Assembly (NCBI GenBank): GCA_036571765.1
Contig: BROE01000007.1
Coordinates: 7,747,526 to 7,811,525 of the forward strand
Source of the DNA: Plecoglossus altivelis
Lineage: Eukaryota > Chordata > Actinopteri > Osmeriformes > Plecoglossidae
Length of the DNA: 64,000 nt
Direction: 5' to 3'
In this document: positions 31,615-42,470 of the stretch, piece by piece
Numbering within the stretch: the first letter of the stretch is position 1
How the letters are laid out: the number at the start of each line of letters is the position of its first letter
Notes under the pieces: model-generated
The model's database searches: none
Seen by the model: only the letters and a program-made list of their open reading frames with translations
Told to the model about the DNA's origin: nothing
Translations under genes and position numbers: made by a program

Positions 31615-31660
31615 CATACAGAGAAACACACGTAGAACGTACACACACTCTCACTTGCTG
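31302..31660. repeat. CA-rich region with long (CA)n
   Basis: Scattered CA words, with an uninterrupted run of about 28 repeats at 31555-31611. Confidence 0.92.
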
Positions 31661-32545
31661 CCATGATATAAAAAGCAAGTATTCACGGATATTATACACT
31701 CAAACTGTCTAATCTAGATTTGCAGGAGGAAGTTCTGAATAATCAGATGAATTAATAAACAGTATAATATACAGTATTGTTTGATGCAGTACGTTTCCCT
31801 GCAGCGCTCTGCTGCAACAGCTCTCCCTACATAGGCTGCTGATGCCATCTTCTGGTGGAGCAAAAAACTACAACCAGCAGACACAACAGTCCAGTTTCAC
31901 AGAGGAAACAGGGGTAAGGGATGCACAGTGTGAGTCATATATGAGAGTGATGAAGTACAATAATCTAGTACCCTGCTGTTTCAGAAAAAGATTAGACCTG
32001 GTCAAAGTAAGATTTTATATTCACTACTAATACCTGTTGGGTCACATAAACAGCTGTTTTGTAAAGAGATGAGACGAAAACCCAAAAGGAAACCCCCCCC
32101 TTTGAAACACGTTCAAGATGTAATGTTCACTTTACACCACTAGAGGTCACTGTCAGAAAAGAAACAATATCATCTCCTGAACGCTCTTCCTTAATACACC
32201 TTAAACATTTCACATGACAAAAAAATCTGCAAAAAGAATTCAACAACTTTTCAAACTTAGAGCTCCGGTACACACACACCCACAGGCAGACATGCAACGA
32301 CTCATGCATAACACACACATGCACACTACATACACACTCCCGTCCTCCAACACGTTCTGACAAGGAAGACAGATAATGAGCAGTAATCAGTCTGCAGATG
32401 ATGGGACTAATATTTGTGTAGCAGCTTGGAGGCAGACGGGATGATATTGGTTTGCTTTCCAAACATACGTGTGGGGCGACGGAGAGGGGTGGGGTTAGGG
32501 GGAATAATGAGGGACGCTGATGGGGATCAGAATAAGTTGGAGTTT
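31661..32545. other. Long unique AT-rich block
   Basis: 885 bp with almost no simple repeat except a short CA patch (32268-32335) and a C8 run near 32091. No open frame with exon boundaries. The low repeat content is unusual for this window. Confidence 0.4.
32137..32150 (+). promoter_or_regulatory. CTCF-like core motif
   Basis: CCACTAGAGGTCAC matches the CTCF core CCACNAGRKGGCRS at all but one position (T for G). The flank TTTACA/TGTCAG gives no further support. Confidence 0.3.
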
Positions 32546-32617
32546 TAAAGAGGTGTGTGTGAGTGTTAGTGTTAGTGTTAGTGTGTGTGTATGTGTGTGT
32601 ACGTGTGTGTGTGTGTG
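32546..32617. repeat. (GTGTTA)n then (TG)n
   Basis: GTGTTA is repeated about three times, followed by TG repeats with TATG and TACG interruptions. Confidence 0.9.
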
Positions 32618-33383
32618 GGGAGAGCTGAAGGACGTGAGAACTTCTGGATGTTAAGCACTAAGGATCAGAGCAGAATCAGGCTCCACTCAAACTTTACCAA
32701 TTAACAATCTACTGACTACACTGATGAGACAGCACTATCCAGACTTAGTGTGTGCGTGTGTGTGTGTCCTTCTCTATTGCCGGGGGCTATCTCTCCCAGC
32801 AGTTATCACCTCCAAAATCTCCGATTGGCATGCTCTATCACCTAAACCTTTCTAAAGATCTGTCTCTTTCTGTCTCTCTCGTGCTCTCTGTCTCTCTGTC
32901 TCCTAATCTCTCTGACTCTAATTCTCTCTCTCTCTTGCAGCCTCTCTCACCCACTGTCTGTCCTTTTATTTCTCACTCTCTTTTTCTCTGAACACCAGCA
33001 GCCATTTGGCTTCTCTGTCGGGTGCAGGACATTCCTGGACCTTTGGCAGATTTGAACTGTAACAGGCTAAAAATATAACCTGTGTCTGTGACAGAGGAAC
33101 TCCTCTCTCAGCCATATACCACGGCCAAGCTGCAGGATTCTGGCTGCAATCCGCCACTCTTGCCCAGGGGAGGGGGCCTGTGCGTGGGCCTCAAAAGCCC
33201 CGGTCTCCCCCTGGCACCTGCTGGGGGTCTTCCTCCCACAACACACACTGACACACACATACGCCCACGCTCAAACACATAAACACACACGCCCTATCTG
33301 AGGTCCACTAGCTCTGGCAGGCTTTCAGTATAAGTCCATATGTCTACAGGCAAAGCATAGGCTTGTGACATCTGTTATAAAGC
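32618..33383. other. Unique stretch with CT-rich core
   Basis: CT-rich 32858-32990. Positions 33000-33230 are complex (GCTAAAAATATAACC at 33067-33081 resembles a MEF2 site with one mismatch). No gene. Confidence 0.4.
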
Positions 33384-33558
33384 GCGGACATACACACACA
33401 CACAAACACACACACTGGACACAAGCATGGGATGAACTTGATCATGCACCAAAGCCTCATGCATTACTCCCCTTTCCTCTAGCTCAGACCACGCACACAC
33501 ACACCTGTACACACACACACACACCTGCACACACACACACACCTGCACACACACAGGT
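33384..33558. repeat. CA-rich tract with CACACCTG units
   Basis: The last part (33496-33558) repeats ACACCTGCACACACACAC with about 20-25-bp spacing and ends CAGGTGTG, forming an inverted match to CACCTG. Confidence 0.9.
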
Positions 33559-33734
33559 GTGTTGCTGCCAGACTGGTTGACTTCATTGAGTCTTTATTGG
33601 TGCTTCAGCAATATCAGGACAGAGCAGGCTGCTCCTTGCTTCTTAGGCCCAAAGGAATCCTGGGTAATTGAGCTTGTTAGGAGAGGGTGCAGGTTGACAG
33701 AACAGCGCTGGATTCTGTGTTACTGTGAGTGTTA
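33559..33734. promoter_or_regulatory. Candidate conserved element
   Basis: Unique block with CATTGAGTCTTTATTGGTGC and GGAATCCTGGGTAATT (33654-33669, TACCCAG family). No open frame of note. Confidence 0.35.
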
Positions 33735-33783
33735 CTGTGTGTGTGTGTGTGTGTGCGCGTGTGTGAGAGAGAGTGTGTGTGTA
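33735..33783. repeat. (TG)n with CGCG
   Basis: TG repeats, GCGCG, then TGAGAGAGAG and a second TG run. Confidence 0.9.
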
Positions 33784-33887
33784 TAGAAGGTGCACTGAAC
33801 ACCTGTTTTTTTTAAATCAGAGCATTTAGCTAAGGTCTCTCTCCCAGCCAAGGGTCAGCATTGTATCATCCCACTCTGCTCCACCTC

Positions 33888-34032
33888 CACACACACACAC
33901 ACACACACACACAAACTCAGGCAGACAAAGGTGCAGACACACCATCCACGTACGCGCACACACAGACATACACACAGACATACACACACACACATACACA
34001 CAGACATACACACAGACATACACACACACAGA
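33888..34032. repeat. CA-rich array with ACACAGACATAC units
   Basis: A pure CA run at 33889-33912, then repeats of CACAGACATACA at 12- to 16-bp spacing. Confidence 0.92.
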
Positions 34033-34267
34033 CCGGTTGTCCTCCGCTCTCTCTATTTGATTTATATTTGAAGAAATATGAGATTTTGTGCGGGCAGCCA
34101 AATCCTTCCCCTGGGTGAGGAGATAGCAGAGCAGCGCCCGCACGCACAGCAAATAAGAGCTGAATGGCTAAAACTGCTCTCCTCTCTCATCCCTCGCTCT
34201 CTCTCGCTCCACACTCTTTATTCATGTATACGGAGAGACAGGGAGTGAGAGAGAAAGAGAGAGAAAT

Positions 34268-34296
34268 GGGGTGGGGGGGGGGGGAGGGGGGATGGG
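34268..34296. repeat. G-rich run (G-quadruplex prone)
   Basis: GGGG, T, G12, A, G6, AT, GGGG on the top strand. Four or more G-tracts of at least four bases fit quadruplex rules. Confidence 0.92.
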
Positions 34297-34422
34297 GAGA
34301 CCTTAAGGATTTTCGAAGGTCGCCACATGAAACAAAGAGAGTAATTTAAATCCCTGTAGTTCTCTCTCACTGAATATCAATGGAGACCATTACTGCCCCT
34401 GTATAACAACCAGAGTTGTGTC

Positions 34423-34675
34423 TCTGAGTGTGTGTGTGTGTGTGTCTGGGTGTGTGTCTGGGTGTGTGTGTGTGTGTCTGGGTGTGTGTCTGGGTGTGTG
34501 TCTGGGTGTGTGTGTGTGTCTGGGTGTATGTGTGTGTCTGGGTGTGTGTGGGGGTGAGTGTGTGTGCCTCTGAGTGTGTGTCTGAGAGTGTGTGTCTCTG
34601 AGTGTGTATGGGGGTGAGTGTGTGTCTGAGTGTGTGTGGAGGTGAGTGTGTGTGTCTGAGTGTGTGTGGGGGTGA
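34423..34675. repeat. TGTGTCTGGG / GAGTGTGTGT minisatellite
   Basis: The first half repeats GTGTGTGTCTGGGT (10-20-bp spacing). The second half repeats GGGGGTGAGTGTGTGTCT and CTGAGTGTGTG. About 250 bp in all. Confidence 0.92.
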
Positions 34676-34766
34676 GACATCAACCTGCTCCTTGTCGAGG
34701 GAGGGGTTGGGGGCTGTCTGCATTATCTGTGGTAATATTAGCATGGGTGCTATGCATAGACACTGA

Positions 34767-34812
34767 CCCCCCCCCCCCCCCCCCCCCACCCACACACACA
34801 CCCACGAAAGCA
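34767..34812. repeat. Poly-C run followed by CA repeat
   Basis: C21, then ACCCACACACACACC. Confidence 0.94.
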
Positions 34813-35514
34813 CACACTGTAGACCTAGAGACATCATGTCACACCCAATAGTTCATGTGTCACAACTTGCTTGCCTGTGCAGGGAAGCCCCCATATCTCT
34901 GCTCTGCCTCCATCTCTCTCTCCAGTCCTCTTCATGAAACTCTCCCTGGCCATCCCTCTCTCCTTCTCTCCCTCTGTCAGTCCACCCTCTCTTCCTTTTT
35001 CATCATCAGCAAACATGGAAAATCAATTCCACCAAAGTTGCACTGTTTACCCAGAATCCTGTGAACATGAAAGTCCTGACCAGTAACATGCAGCACCTTA
35101 AGGCTGGGCTGAAAATATGAAAATACAAACACACACATGTACACACTCACAAAATCTATTGAACAACAGGTGTGACTTTAACGTCACTGCAGTAAGTAGT
35201 TGGTGTGTGTAGAGAGTGTGTCTACGTCGGTGTGTAAAGTGTTTGTGTGTGTAAATGGAATGTGTACACGCTTGATGTGTATTATGGCCAATAATGAAAT
35301 TTGTGGATATATGGCCAAAATACCCAACATAGGAGGAGAGAGAGGAGGGCTGGAGGGGTGAGGAGAGAGAACAGAGAGAGGAGGAGAGAGGGATTTGAAA
35401 AGGTGGATTGAAGGGTATAATGAATGGAATTGAAAGTGTGGTGATTACATTGCTTTTGATGAAGAAAAAGACAAATGTTTGCATGAAAAAGAATTGCTGC
35501 TCACACAAACACCT
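34813..35514. other. Unique stretch
   Basis: CT-rich at 34912-34995, purine-rich 35330-35400. TTTACCCAGAATCC at 35046-35059 and the T-box-like AGGTGTGA at 35168-35175 lie in unique sequence. No gene. Confidence 0.45.
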
Positions 35515-36010
35515 CCTATACACACACACACACCTCCTATACACACACTGACACACACACACACACACACCTCCCGTATATACAACACACACACACACCT
35601 CCTATACACACACTGACACACACACACACACACCTCCCGTATATACAACACACACACACACCTCCTACACACACACTGACACACACTTCCTGTGTATACA
35701 TTACACACACACACCTTCTGTACACACAAAAAACATATTTTGTATATGCAATATATACACACACACACCTCCTTTATATATAATATACAAACACACACTT
35801 TTTGTATATATGATATACACACACCTTCTATATATATAATATACACACTCACCTCCTGTATATATAAAATACACACACCTCCTGTATATACAATATACAA
35901 ACACATCTTCTGGACATACAACATATACACAAATCTCCTGTGAATGCAATACACACACAACTCCGGTATGTATAATAAAGACATACTTGCTGAAAACTGT
36001 ATCTCACACA
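35515..36010. repeat. CA minisatellite with CCTCCTATA/CCTCCCGTATATACA units
   Basis: Up to 35690, a unit of about 63 bp containing ACACCTCCTATACACACACT and ACACCTCCCGTATATACAAC is repeated. From 35690 a related 28-33-bp unit (CCTCCTGTATATACAATATA) continues in a more diverged form. The bottom strand stays open for 188 codons as a repeat product. Confidence 0.9.
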
Positions 36011-36455
36011 AAAACTAGTCCTTCTCTGTCACACACACACACATCCACACCTCCACTCTCCATCTCTCTATTCTAGATCCCAAAGGCATGAAGGCATATA
36101 ATGTAAACATTGCGATAGTACAATCAGCCTCTCTCTATCTCCCGCTCCTTCTCTCTCTCTCTCTCCCTCTCTCTCTCTCTGCCTCACATCCCTTGGTTCC
36201 TGGGGTAGATAATGAAATACATAAATGTAACACATCTCCTCTAAGATGCTGGGGTGTTTTCCTCCTCTGTTCTTCCTTTACCAGCCATTCCCAAGCAGCC
36301 AGACCAGGCCCTGCCCCACCCACCTGTGGATCCCCTCCTCAGCTCTCCCGCCAGTCTCTCCACATACGCTGGTGCTCTGTCTCTCGTCCCAGTAGAACAG
36401 TCATTATTTTACACAAAAGTTTATAAGAAGCCAAAGCCAAGTGAAGCGAGTGAGA
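36011..36455. other. Unique stretch with CT run
   Basis: CT run at 36148-36182. The segment 36256-36400 follows a pyrimidine-rich CAG (TTCCTTTACCAG, 36271-36282) and is open in two frames, but I found no donor and no recognisable protein. Confidence 0.35.
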
Positions 36456-36487
36456 GTGTGTGCGAGTGTGTGTGTGTGTGTCTGTGT

Positions 36488-36531
<44 letters not shown>
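36456..36531. repeat. (TG)n microsatellite
   Basis: TG repeats with one CTG and one TATG interruption. The final run has about 16 repeats. Confidence 0.95.
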
Positions 36532-36600
36532 TGGGGGGAGCTTTGATATGAAGAAGAGGACTGCGAGGGTCTTTCTCTCCCTCCTTTACCCCTCGTCAAG

Positions 36601-36638
36601 CCACAGGCTCTGCCATTACTGCAACAGCGGCACGCAAG
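36601..36638 (+). other. Possible microexon (weak)
   Basis: A pyrimidine-rich stretch ends TCGTCAAG before 36601, and AAG/GTAGGC follows at 36638/36639. In one frame the 38 nt read HRLCHYCNSGTQ, with a CxxC pair. An alternative acceptor CACAG would start it at 36607. No neighbouring exon was found and no family recognised, so this may be chance. Confidence 0.12.
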
Positions 36639-37539
36639 GTAGGCTGGGAAAGAGAGAAGAAAGAAGAGAAGAAGAGAGAAAGAAAGGCCGACACCAGAGT
36701 TGGCAGAGTCAGATGAGCGATGCTTCTTAAAGCGTTCTCTGACTGGCTGACTGACTGACACATTCTGACAGATGACAAGAAAGAAGGTGAAAGCCAGAGA
36801 ACGAGAAGTAGATAAAAGTCAGCGCAGGGCGTCAGAGCCTTCACCCACCTCTCTGACAGTCATCTCTAACTCTTTCCATTAACAAGTGCTGGTCTCACAT
36901 CTCTCTCATCTCCACCCTCTATTTCTCCCTCTCTCTCTGTGGCTTCATGAGAGATGACGTCCTCCAGATGGCAGGTGTGGACGCCGTCATCCAGGTCACT
37001 GCGTCTGACCTTTCTGTGTAGTCTACTACAGGTGCAGCATGACCCCTGACCCCTGAAGGGAAGTCAGCACCTACCAGTAGACCTGAGGAGATACTGTAGC
37101 TGTACTGTACCAGTGCAGGGGGCCGCTCACAGTAGAGTCCCAAACAGACCTACTCTGATGTGCAATCGTCACCGTGAAAAAGGTTGCGTAACTAAAGTGC
37201 AAACATCAACAACAACAATAGCGGCAAAAGGGACACGTTTTCTTGATTTAGCAAGGTACTGTACGGTTACCATGACAATGCTGTTTGGGGTCAAATTAAG
37301 TTTGGAGTGCTGTGCACAAACAGACACTCTTCCAGTACACCCGCACGATCGCACGCACGCACGCGAACTGTAAACAAACACACACACAGTTATAGATACT
37401 GTGCACACAGACATGGGTAGAGTTCTATTCCAGATTATGGTGTGATATGAAAACAGAGTGTTATGAAAGGACTCTTCTATCTCACTATGAGCTCCATAAA
37501 TAACTGGTAATTGGCCTGTGTATGGCTTCATGTACAAGA
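36639..37539. other. Unique stretch
   Basis: Purine-rich 36645-36690, otherwise complex. Holds the RFX-like GTTACCATGACAAT at 37266-37279 and a short GCACGCACGCACGCG run near 37350. No gene. Confidence 0.45.
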
Positions 37540-37690
37540 CACAGCATGAGGACTTTTTTGGAAATTGGCCGCGTTAATTACTGCTGCCAACTTGTTCAAA
37601 TGTATTTGGTTCACAGGAAAATATGGAGATGGTCTTTTAGAGCCAGTCACATCTTATTAAATATGGAAAGTCAGGAAAACAGACCTTGGC
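37540..37690. promoter_or_regulatory. Candidate conserved non-coding element
   Basis: Dense AT-rich sequence: GGCCGCGTTAATTACTGC, CAAATGTATTTGG and TTATTAAATATGG. CAAATGTATTTG is a near-palindrome. No repeats and no open frame. Confidence 0.42.
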
Positions 37691-37702
37691 AGGCTTAGAT
37701 AC

Positions 37703-37800
37703 ACATGAAGACACACACATGCACACATGCACACACACGCAGACACACACTAACACACGCACATGCTCACACACACACACACATGCAGGCATACATGCTC
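37703..37800. repeat. CA-rich tract
   Basis: Interrupted CA repeats with CATGCA words. Confidence 0.88.
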
Positions 37801-38510
37801 ACAGACTCAGACACGGAGCTCATTACCAGCTGCTAACCAGCCCAGTGCTGATTATGTTAATCTGACACAACGCAACACCTCCATTTAATATAATATAATA
37901 CAATATAATCTGAATTCACACTCTGCTTATTATCTGTGGGAGTTCAATAAAGAACCAGGCTCATATGTGACTGACTTCAGTTGATTATTTGATAATTACA
38001 GTTTGTGCACCTGAACCTGTTTGGAAGAGAGAGTGTGTGCATGGGTGGAAGCATATCAAGTGGGCATGTTTGTCTTACAACCCTTCAACTGGCCCACGTT
38101 GGGCAACACTCCTGTGACAGTGCATCTGTAAGCAACTTGGTGTCACCCAGATGGCTACGTAGGTGGCTGTCCCCTAAAGGGTTCAGCGTGGTTCCAGAAC
38201 CAACTATCTGGGAAATCCCATGATGCTTGCAACCCTCGCTCCTTCTATCTCTCCGCACTTCCTATCTCTCTATCCCCACAGCAGGGGCTGCGCCTGTGAA
38301 CATTCCTCTCCCTCTTTCTCACATTCATGTCTCCATCCCTCCTGTCCTCCAGCCCTCCTCCCATCCCTTCTTCCCTGCTCTCTCTCCCACCTCACCCCAC
38401 ATCTTCTCATTAGAAGTGCTGAAAGAGCACAAATGAACTAAAACAAGATCTAAAGTGAATCCTCATGAGGAACAAGAGAATCCTGGAGGGGTCACCAGAG
38501 GAGATTACTG
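37801..38510. other. Long unique block, AT-rich 5' half
   Basis: Positions 37810-38010 look like a conserved element (TGATTATGTTAATCTGAC, ATTATTTGATAATTACAG). Positions 38280-38400 are C/T-rich. AAATCCCATGATGC at 38213-38226 resembles the ZNF143/THAP11 core. No exon. Confidence 0.4.
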
Positions 38511-38552
38511 CAGTGTGTGTGTATGTGTGCATGTGTGTGTGCGTGTGTGAGG
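38511..38552. repeat. TG-rich tract
   Basis: TG repeats with CATG and CG interruptions. Confidence 0.85.
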
Positions 38553-38639
38553 AGGAGGGGGGGGTGCATATGAGTACAGCATGTGTCTGTCTTACTGTTT
38601 CTCTCCTTCGCTTCCTCTCTCTATATCCAGTACTGCATC

Positions 38640-38945
38640 TTTCCAGCCCCTCGCCCAGTATCTAACCCTCTCAGTCTCCCCACTGTCCCCCTCTCTACCC
38701 CTCACCCCACCATCCCCCTCCCACACCTCCACAACCCCTCTCAACCCTCACCTCCCCCCTTCTCCACCTTCCGACCCTCTCCCTCCCTCCCACCCCCATC
38801 CCCCCTTCAACCACACCCTCATCCCCTCTATACCCCCACCATCCCCCCTCACCACACCCTCCATCCCCTCTATACCCCCCTACATACCCTCCATCCCCCT
38901 CTCCCCTCTCCACACCCTCCACCCTGCCATCCCATCGCTCTCCTC
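38640..38945. repeat. C-rich minisatellite, about 300 bp
   Basis: Words such as CCATCCCCTCTATACCCCC and CACCACACCCTCCATCC recur at 30-45-bp spacing between 38790 and 38920. The top strand is almost free of G. Confidence 0.88.
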
Positions 38946-39180
38946 CTCTCTCCAGCCAGGGATTCCGACTCTGAACTGCTGTTCCGATCGTTGTCTCTGC
39001 CCTGATCTGTGGTGCACATCCCTGGTAACACCAGGCCGCATGTGGCCACACTCAGCCAGGTGGGTGTGGTTGCTATGGCACTGGGCCCAGCTTGGAAGGG
39101 TTAAGGGTTTTTCTGATCCATCTAGCGGTGTCAACACTGGCAGCACAGGCTTACTATCATTAGCATAGCGAGACGATGCC
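38946..39180. other. Unique block with RFX-like site
   Basis: Follows a CTCTCCAG acceptor-like end. The next 50 bp have an open frame ending in TGA near 39003 that is too short to judge. GTTGCTATGGCACT at 39069-39082 resembles the RFX palindrome GTTGCCATGGCAAC. Confidence 0.35.
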
Positions 39181-39380
39181 CAGGGTAGAGAGGGAAGGAG
39201 GGAGGGGAGAAGAAAGAGAGAACTGGAGAGGGAGAGGGTGCACAGGGGTAGGGGTGAGGGGTGGAGAAAGAAAGAGGGTTGGCTGGAGAGGGAGAGAGGG
39301 AGGGAAGGGGGAAGTGGAGGATAATAGGAGGGCTGGAGACGGAGAGAAGGAGGGAGAGAGGGGTGAAGGGACAGTCAGAG
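39181..39380. repeat. Purine tract, about 200 bp
   Basis: GGAGAGGG/GGAGGGA-rich top strand with very few pyrimidines. Confidence 0.9.
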
Positions 39381-40038
39381 CAAGGCCTTATTAGCAGGCA
39401 TTGGCGCTCACGTCCCTCATATCATTAGCCCTCAACAGCACAGCTAAGACTGTAACAGGGACAGGGAGTGAGGGAGGAGAGAGAGAAGTGGGGGTGTACA
39501 ACATGGGAGAGTGCAAGGGTATTCTTTATTGTGTTGACTACAGGAAAAAAGTTTTCTAGGATGAGCGTGAAAGAAAGAGTTTGTGTGAGAGAGTGTAAGA
39601 GGATGTGTAGTGAGAGGAGCTAAACAAAAGATAGAGAGGGAGGGAGAATGAGTGAGAGAGAGAGAGAACATTGATAAGAACAAGAGGGACGAGAGAACCG
39701 CGGAGGAGACACACGAGAGGTTCAAGCTGCAGTCAGAATCATTTGTTATGACCCTGCTCTGAGTGACATATGGAGCACCTGTCACAGGAGTCGTCCCTGG
39801 ACCCCCATTGTTTCCACTTAACCACGCCTCTACTGTCGCCTGTCCGCTGTTCTCATGCCTCGGTTCTAACCCTTCACACAGCCTAGCGCAGTGCGAACAA
39901 CCTCAACTGGTACTGTTTCAATATGGACTCTTCTATTTCCCTCTCCTTGACACTTCTCATGTCAAAACATGTGTGACCTGCTGCCACACCTGCCGGCCTC
40001 CTGTCTGGACCAGGAGATGAGAACTTTTTTGTCTCTCT
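39381..40038. other. Unique stretch with purine patch
   Basis: Purine-rich 39460-39495 and 39625-39715. The rest is complex sequence. No gene call. Confidence 0.5.
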
Positions 40039-40153
40039 CTTTCTCCTCTGCTCTCTCTCCTCCCACTCTCACCCCCCCATCCTCCCCCCACCCACCCCCC
40101 CCCTCCCCTTCTCTTCCCTCCACCTCTCTCTCTGCTTCTCTACCCCCCCCCCC
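40039..40153. repeat. C/T-rich tract with C-runs
   Basis: CTCTCCTCC then C6-C10 runs interspersed with A or T. Bottom strand is quadruplex prone. Confidence 0.85.
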
Positions 40154-40808
40154 CATGATGCAGCAGCAGTAGAACAGATTTCTCTTTCTGTGGTGCAGAA
40201 GGAAATCCTAGAGTACATCTGGACAAAGGAAGGGAGCACGAGAGGGGGCAGAGAAGGGGGGCAGAGGAGCGGGCACAATGGCGAGTGAAGGGGAGAACTC
40301 TCTATCTATACTTATCTCGTTCTACATTTGCGAACGTATCTGCAATGACGATACACGCCCCCCACACCACCGACACCACACACCCCAGCAACCTACCCTC
40401 TCCCTCACACGTTACTTCTCGCCTCTTGTGTTCTTCTTTCTTCCGTCCTGTGTCGCTCTCCTCATCGCTCCCTCAGGCTCTTTTACGGCGCTTCGCACGT
40501 TCTTCTTGCCCCACTCCCATACTCTCCCTCTGCCCCCCCCCCCACACACACACACACACAGCAACCTACCCTCTCCTCACCGTCTCCTCCCTCTTCTCCT
40601 TCGCCTTTGTGCTCCCTCATCTCCCCTCTGCCTTCCCTCCCTCCCTCCCTCCATCTCTCCCTCTGCCCTCCCAGACAGATAGAGGCCCAGGTATTCCCTA
40701 TCAAAGGCTGTGTTACCAGACAGCCAGATCAGACAGAGCTGTACCTCCCTGTTCAACATCAAAAACATACACACGCCTCTCACTCGGTACCCTAATCTCT
40801 CTGATGGG

Positions 40809-40810
<2 letters not shown>
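40154..40810. other. Unique stretch, C/T-rich, CG-containing
   Basis: CG dinucleotides are more frequent at 40270-40500 than elsewhere. A short CA run lies at 40543-40560 and (CCCT)n at 40633-40652. No convincing exon. Confidence 0.45.
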
Positions 40811-40858
<48 letters not shown>

Positions 40859-40917
40859 GACATGGGCACACACACACAGGGACATGGGCACATACACACA
40901 GGGACATGGGCACACAC
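40811..40917. repeat. (CA)n followed by 22-bp minisatellite
   Basis: CA run 40811-40856, then GGGACATGGGCACACACACA plus CA at 40857, 40879 and 40901 (period exactly 22). Confidence 0.96.
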
Positions 40918-41066
40918 TCCATGATTGTACGCACATAAGAACACACGGACACTCTGTTGTAACTTTTCTTCAGTGAAAAAACAACAGATGGACAGCATGT
41001 TGTGAGCTTCTACAATAACACGCTGGCCTTTCCTCTCTGGGGGCGGGCAGGAACACAGACGTGAGG

Positions 41067-41089
41067 GAGAGAGAGAGAGAGGACAGGGT

Positions 41090-41129
<40 letters not shown>

Positions 41130-41135
41130 AGGGTG
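41067..41135. repeat. (GA)n with duplicated GGACAGGGTGAGAGAG
   Basis: The 16-bp word occurs at about 41081 and 41127, separated by a GA run. Confidence 0.92.
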
Positions 41136-42063
41136 AGAGAGTGGAGATGAAGATTGGTATGGGGGGTTTATAGGGTCTGGTGGTGTGGTTATGATGACCA
41201 TTCCCTCACACCGTCTAAATGTCCTCCTCTCCTTGTCTCCTCTGCTATTCTCCTCCTCTCCTTCTTTCCTCCTCTCCTTTCCCTGCCTCCTCTCCTCTTC
41301 GGAGACCCTATCAGCCAGCTGGAAGGCACCCCAGGTCATGCTATCATGGCACAGTAATTGGCTTTTCCACTAGAGAGGTAAATGGATTCTATCTCTCCTT
41401 TTATTCCATTAGCTTCTCTTTCTCTCCCCACTCACCCACTCCCTTCTCTTTCTCCAAACGGCTGTTATTCCAAGCACAACAGCCTACTGTCCGAGGTTAT
41501 ATTTCCTCAAAAACCATAGCAAACCATTTCAGCTTGGGGACAAATAGAGGCATATTTGAACAACATGACTGAGCAAGGTTTGCCCTAGTCACTCATCAAT
41601 CTATGTTTCTATGAGTATCTATGCTATGGAGTAGAAGTTTGGGATTTCTGTCAGCTTGTCTGCCTGTATGTCTGTCTGTCGGCCAATCTGCCTGTCTATC
41701 TGTTGCTTGCCACCAAATGAAGAGGACCTATCCTTTATCCTGGGGATGTAGAAAGTGAGCTTGACTTCAAAAGCAGGGAGCTCAATCTTTTTCTCTTTTT
41801 TTGGTTTCGTTAAGGGTGCAGCCAAAGTTGCTGCTTAACAGAGCAGAGATAGGCAGCAAGTGATGGAGGGAGAGAACATATCATCTCTACTGATTGAGGC
41901 AGTGTGCTGCACCAGCCATAAAAAGTAATAATGTGTTTTAAGGTTTTCTAGCAGGAAACACAGATGAGGGTTACTGAGGAGACTGAAGAGAGAGCGAGGG
42001 AGGGAATGGAACAGAGCATTACGCCTGACTGCATGAGTGGAACACACAATATGAAGCCAGGCA
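41136..42063. other. Long unique stretch
   Basis: CT-rich 41220-41300. TGTCTGYC-type words at 41660-41700. The remainder is AT-rich complex sequence. No gene. Confidence 0.45.
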
Positions 42064-42325
42064 GGCTTTTTCCTCTTCCTACATTTCTCCTTCTCTTGCC
42101 CCACCACCTCCTCTCCTCCCCTTCTCTACTCCTCTCCTCTTCTCCCCTCCCCTGATCTCCCCTCCCCCCTCCTCTCCTCTCCCCCTCCTCTCTGCTCCTC
42201 CCCTCCCCCCTTCTCCCCTCCCCTCTCCTCTCCTCTCCTCTCCTCCCGTCCCCCTCCTCTCCTTTCCTTTCCTCTCCTCTCCTCTCCCCCTCCTCCCCCC
42301 TCCTCTCCTCTCCTCTCCTCTCCTC
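42064..42325. repeat. Polypyrimidine tract, about 260 bp (H-DNA prone)
   Basis: CTCCTCTCC/CCCCTCC repeats with only three or four purines in 260 bases. Several segments are mirror-symmetric. Confidence 0.95.
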
Positions 42326-42470
42326 AGGGTAATACTGACAGCTCCCAGTATGTTCAAGTTAAAAGCGTCAGAGTAGAGGAGATTTCAAAGCCTCCCCCGA
42401 AGACACACTTTGGCTTTGTGCATTTTAATGCTGAGATATTCAAATCTGACACACGCCTTGTCTGTCTCAC
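42326..42470. promoter_or_regulatory. Candidate conserved element
   Basis: CAGTATGTTCAAGTTAAAAG, TGTGCATTTTAATGCTG and ATATTCAAATCTGAC occur in non-repetitive sequence directly after the polypyrimidine tract. Confidence 0.4.

Noticed and set aside
31841..31858. GCCATCTTCTGGTGG as a CTCF site
   Set aside because: It needs a 3-bp insertion relative to the CTCF core. Spacing is wrong.
35445..36011. 188-codon cysteine/tyrosine-rich frame on the minus strand
   Set aside because: Product of the CA/TATA minisatellite (VCVCILYIKEV repeats), not a cysteine-rich protein.
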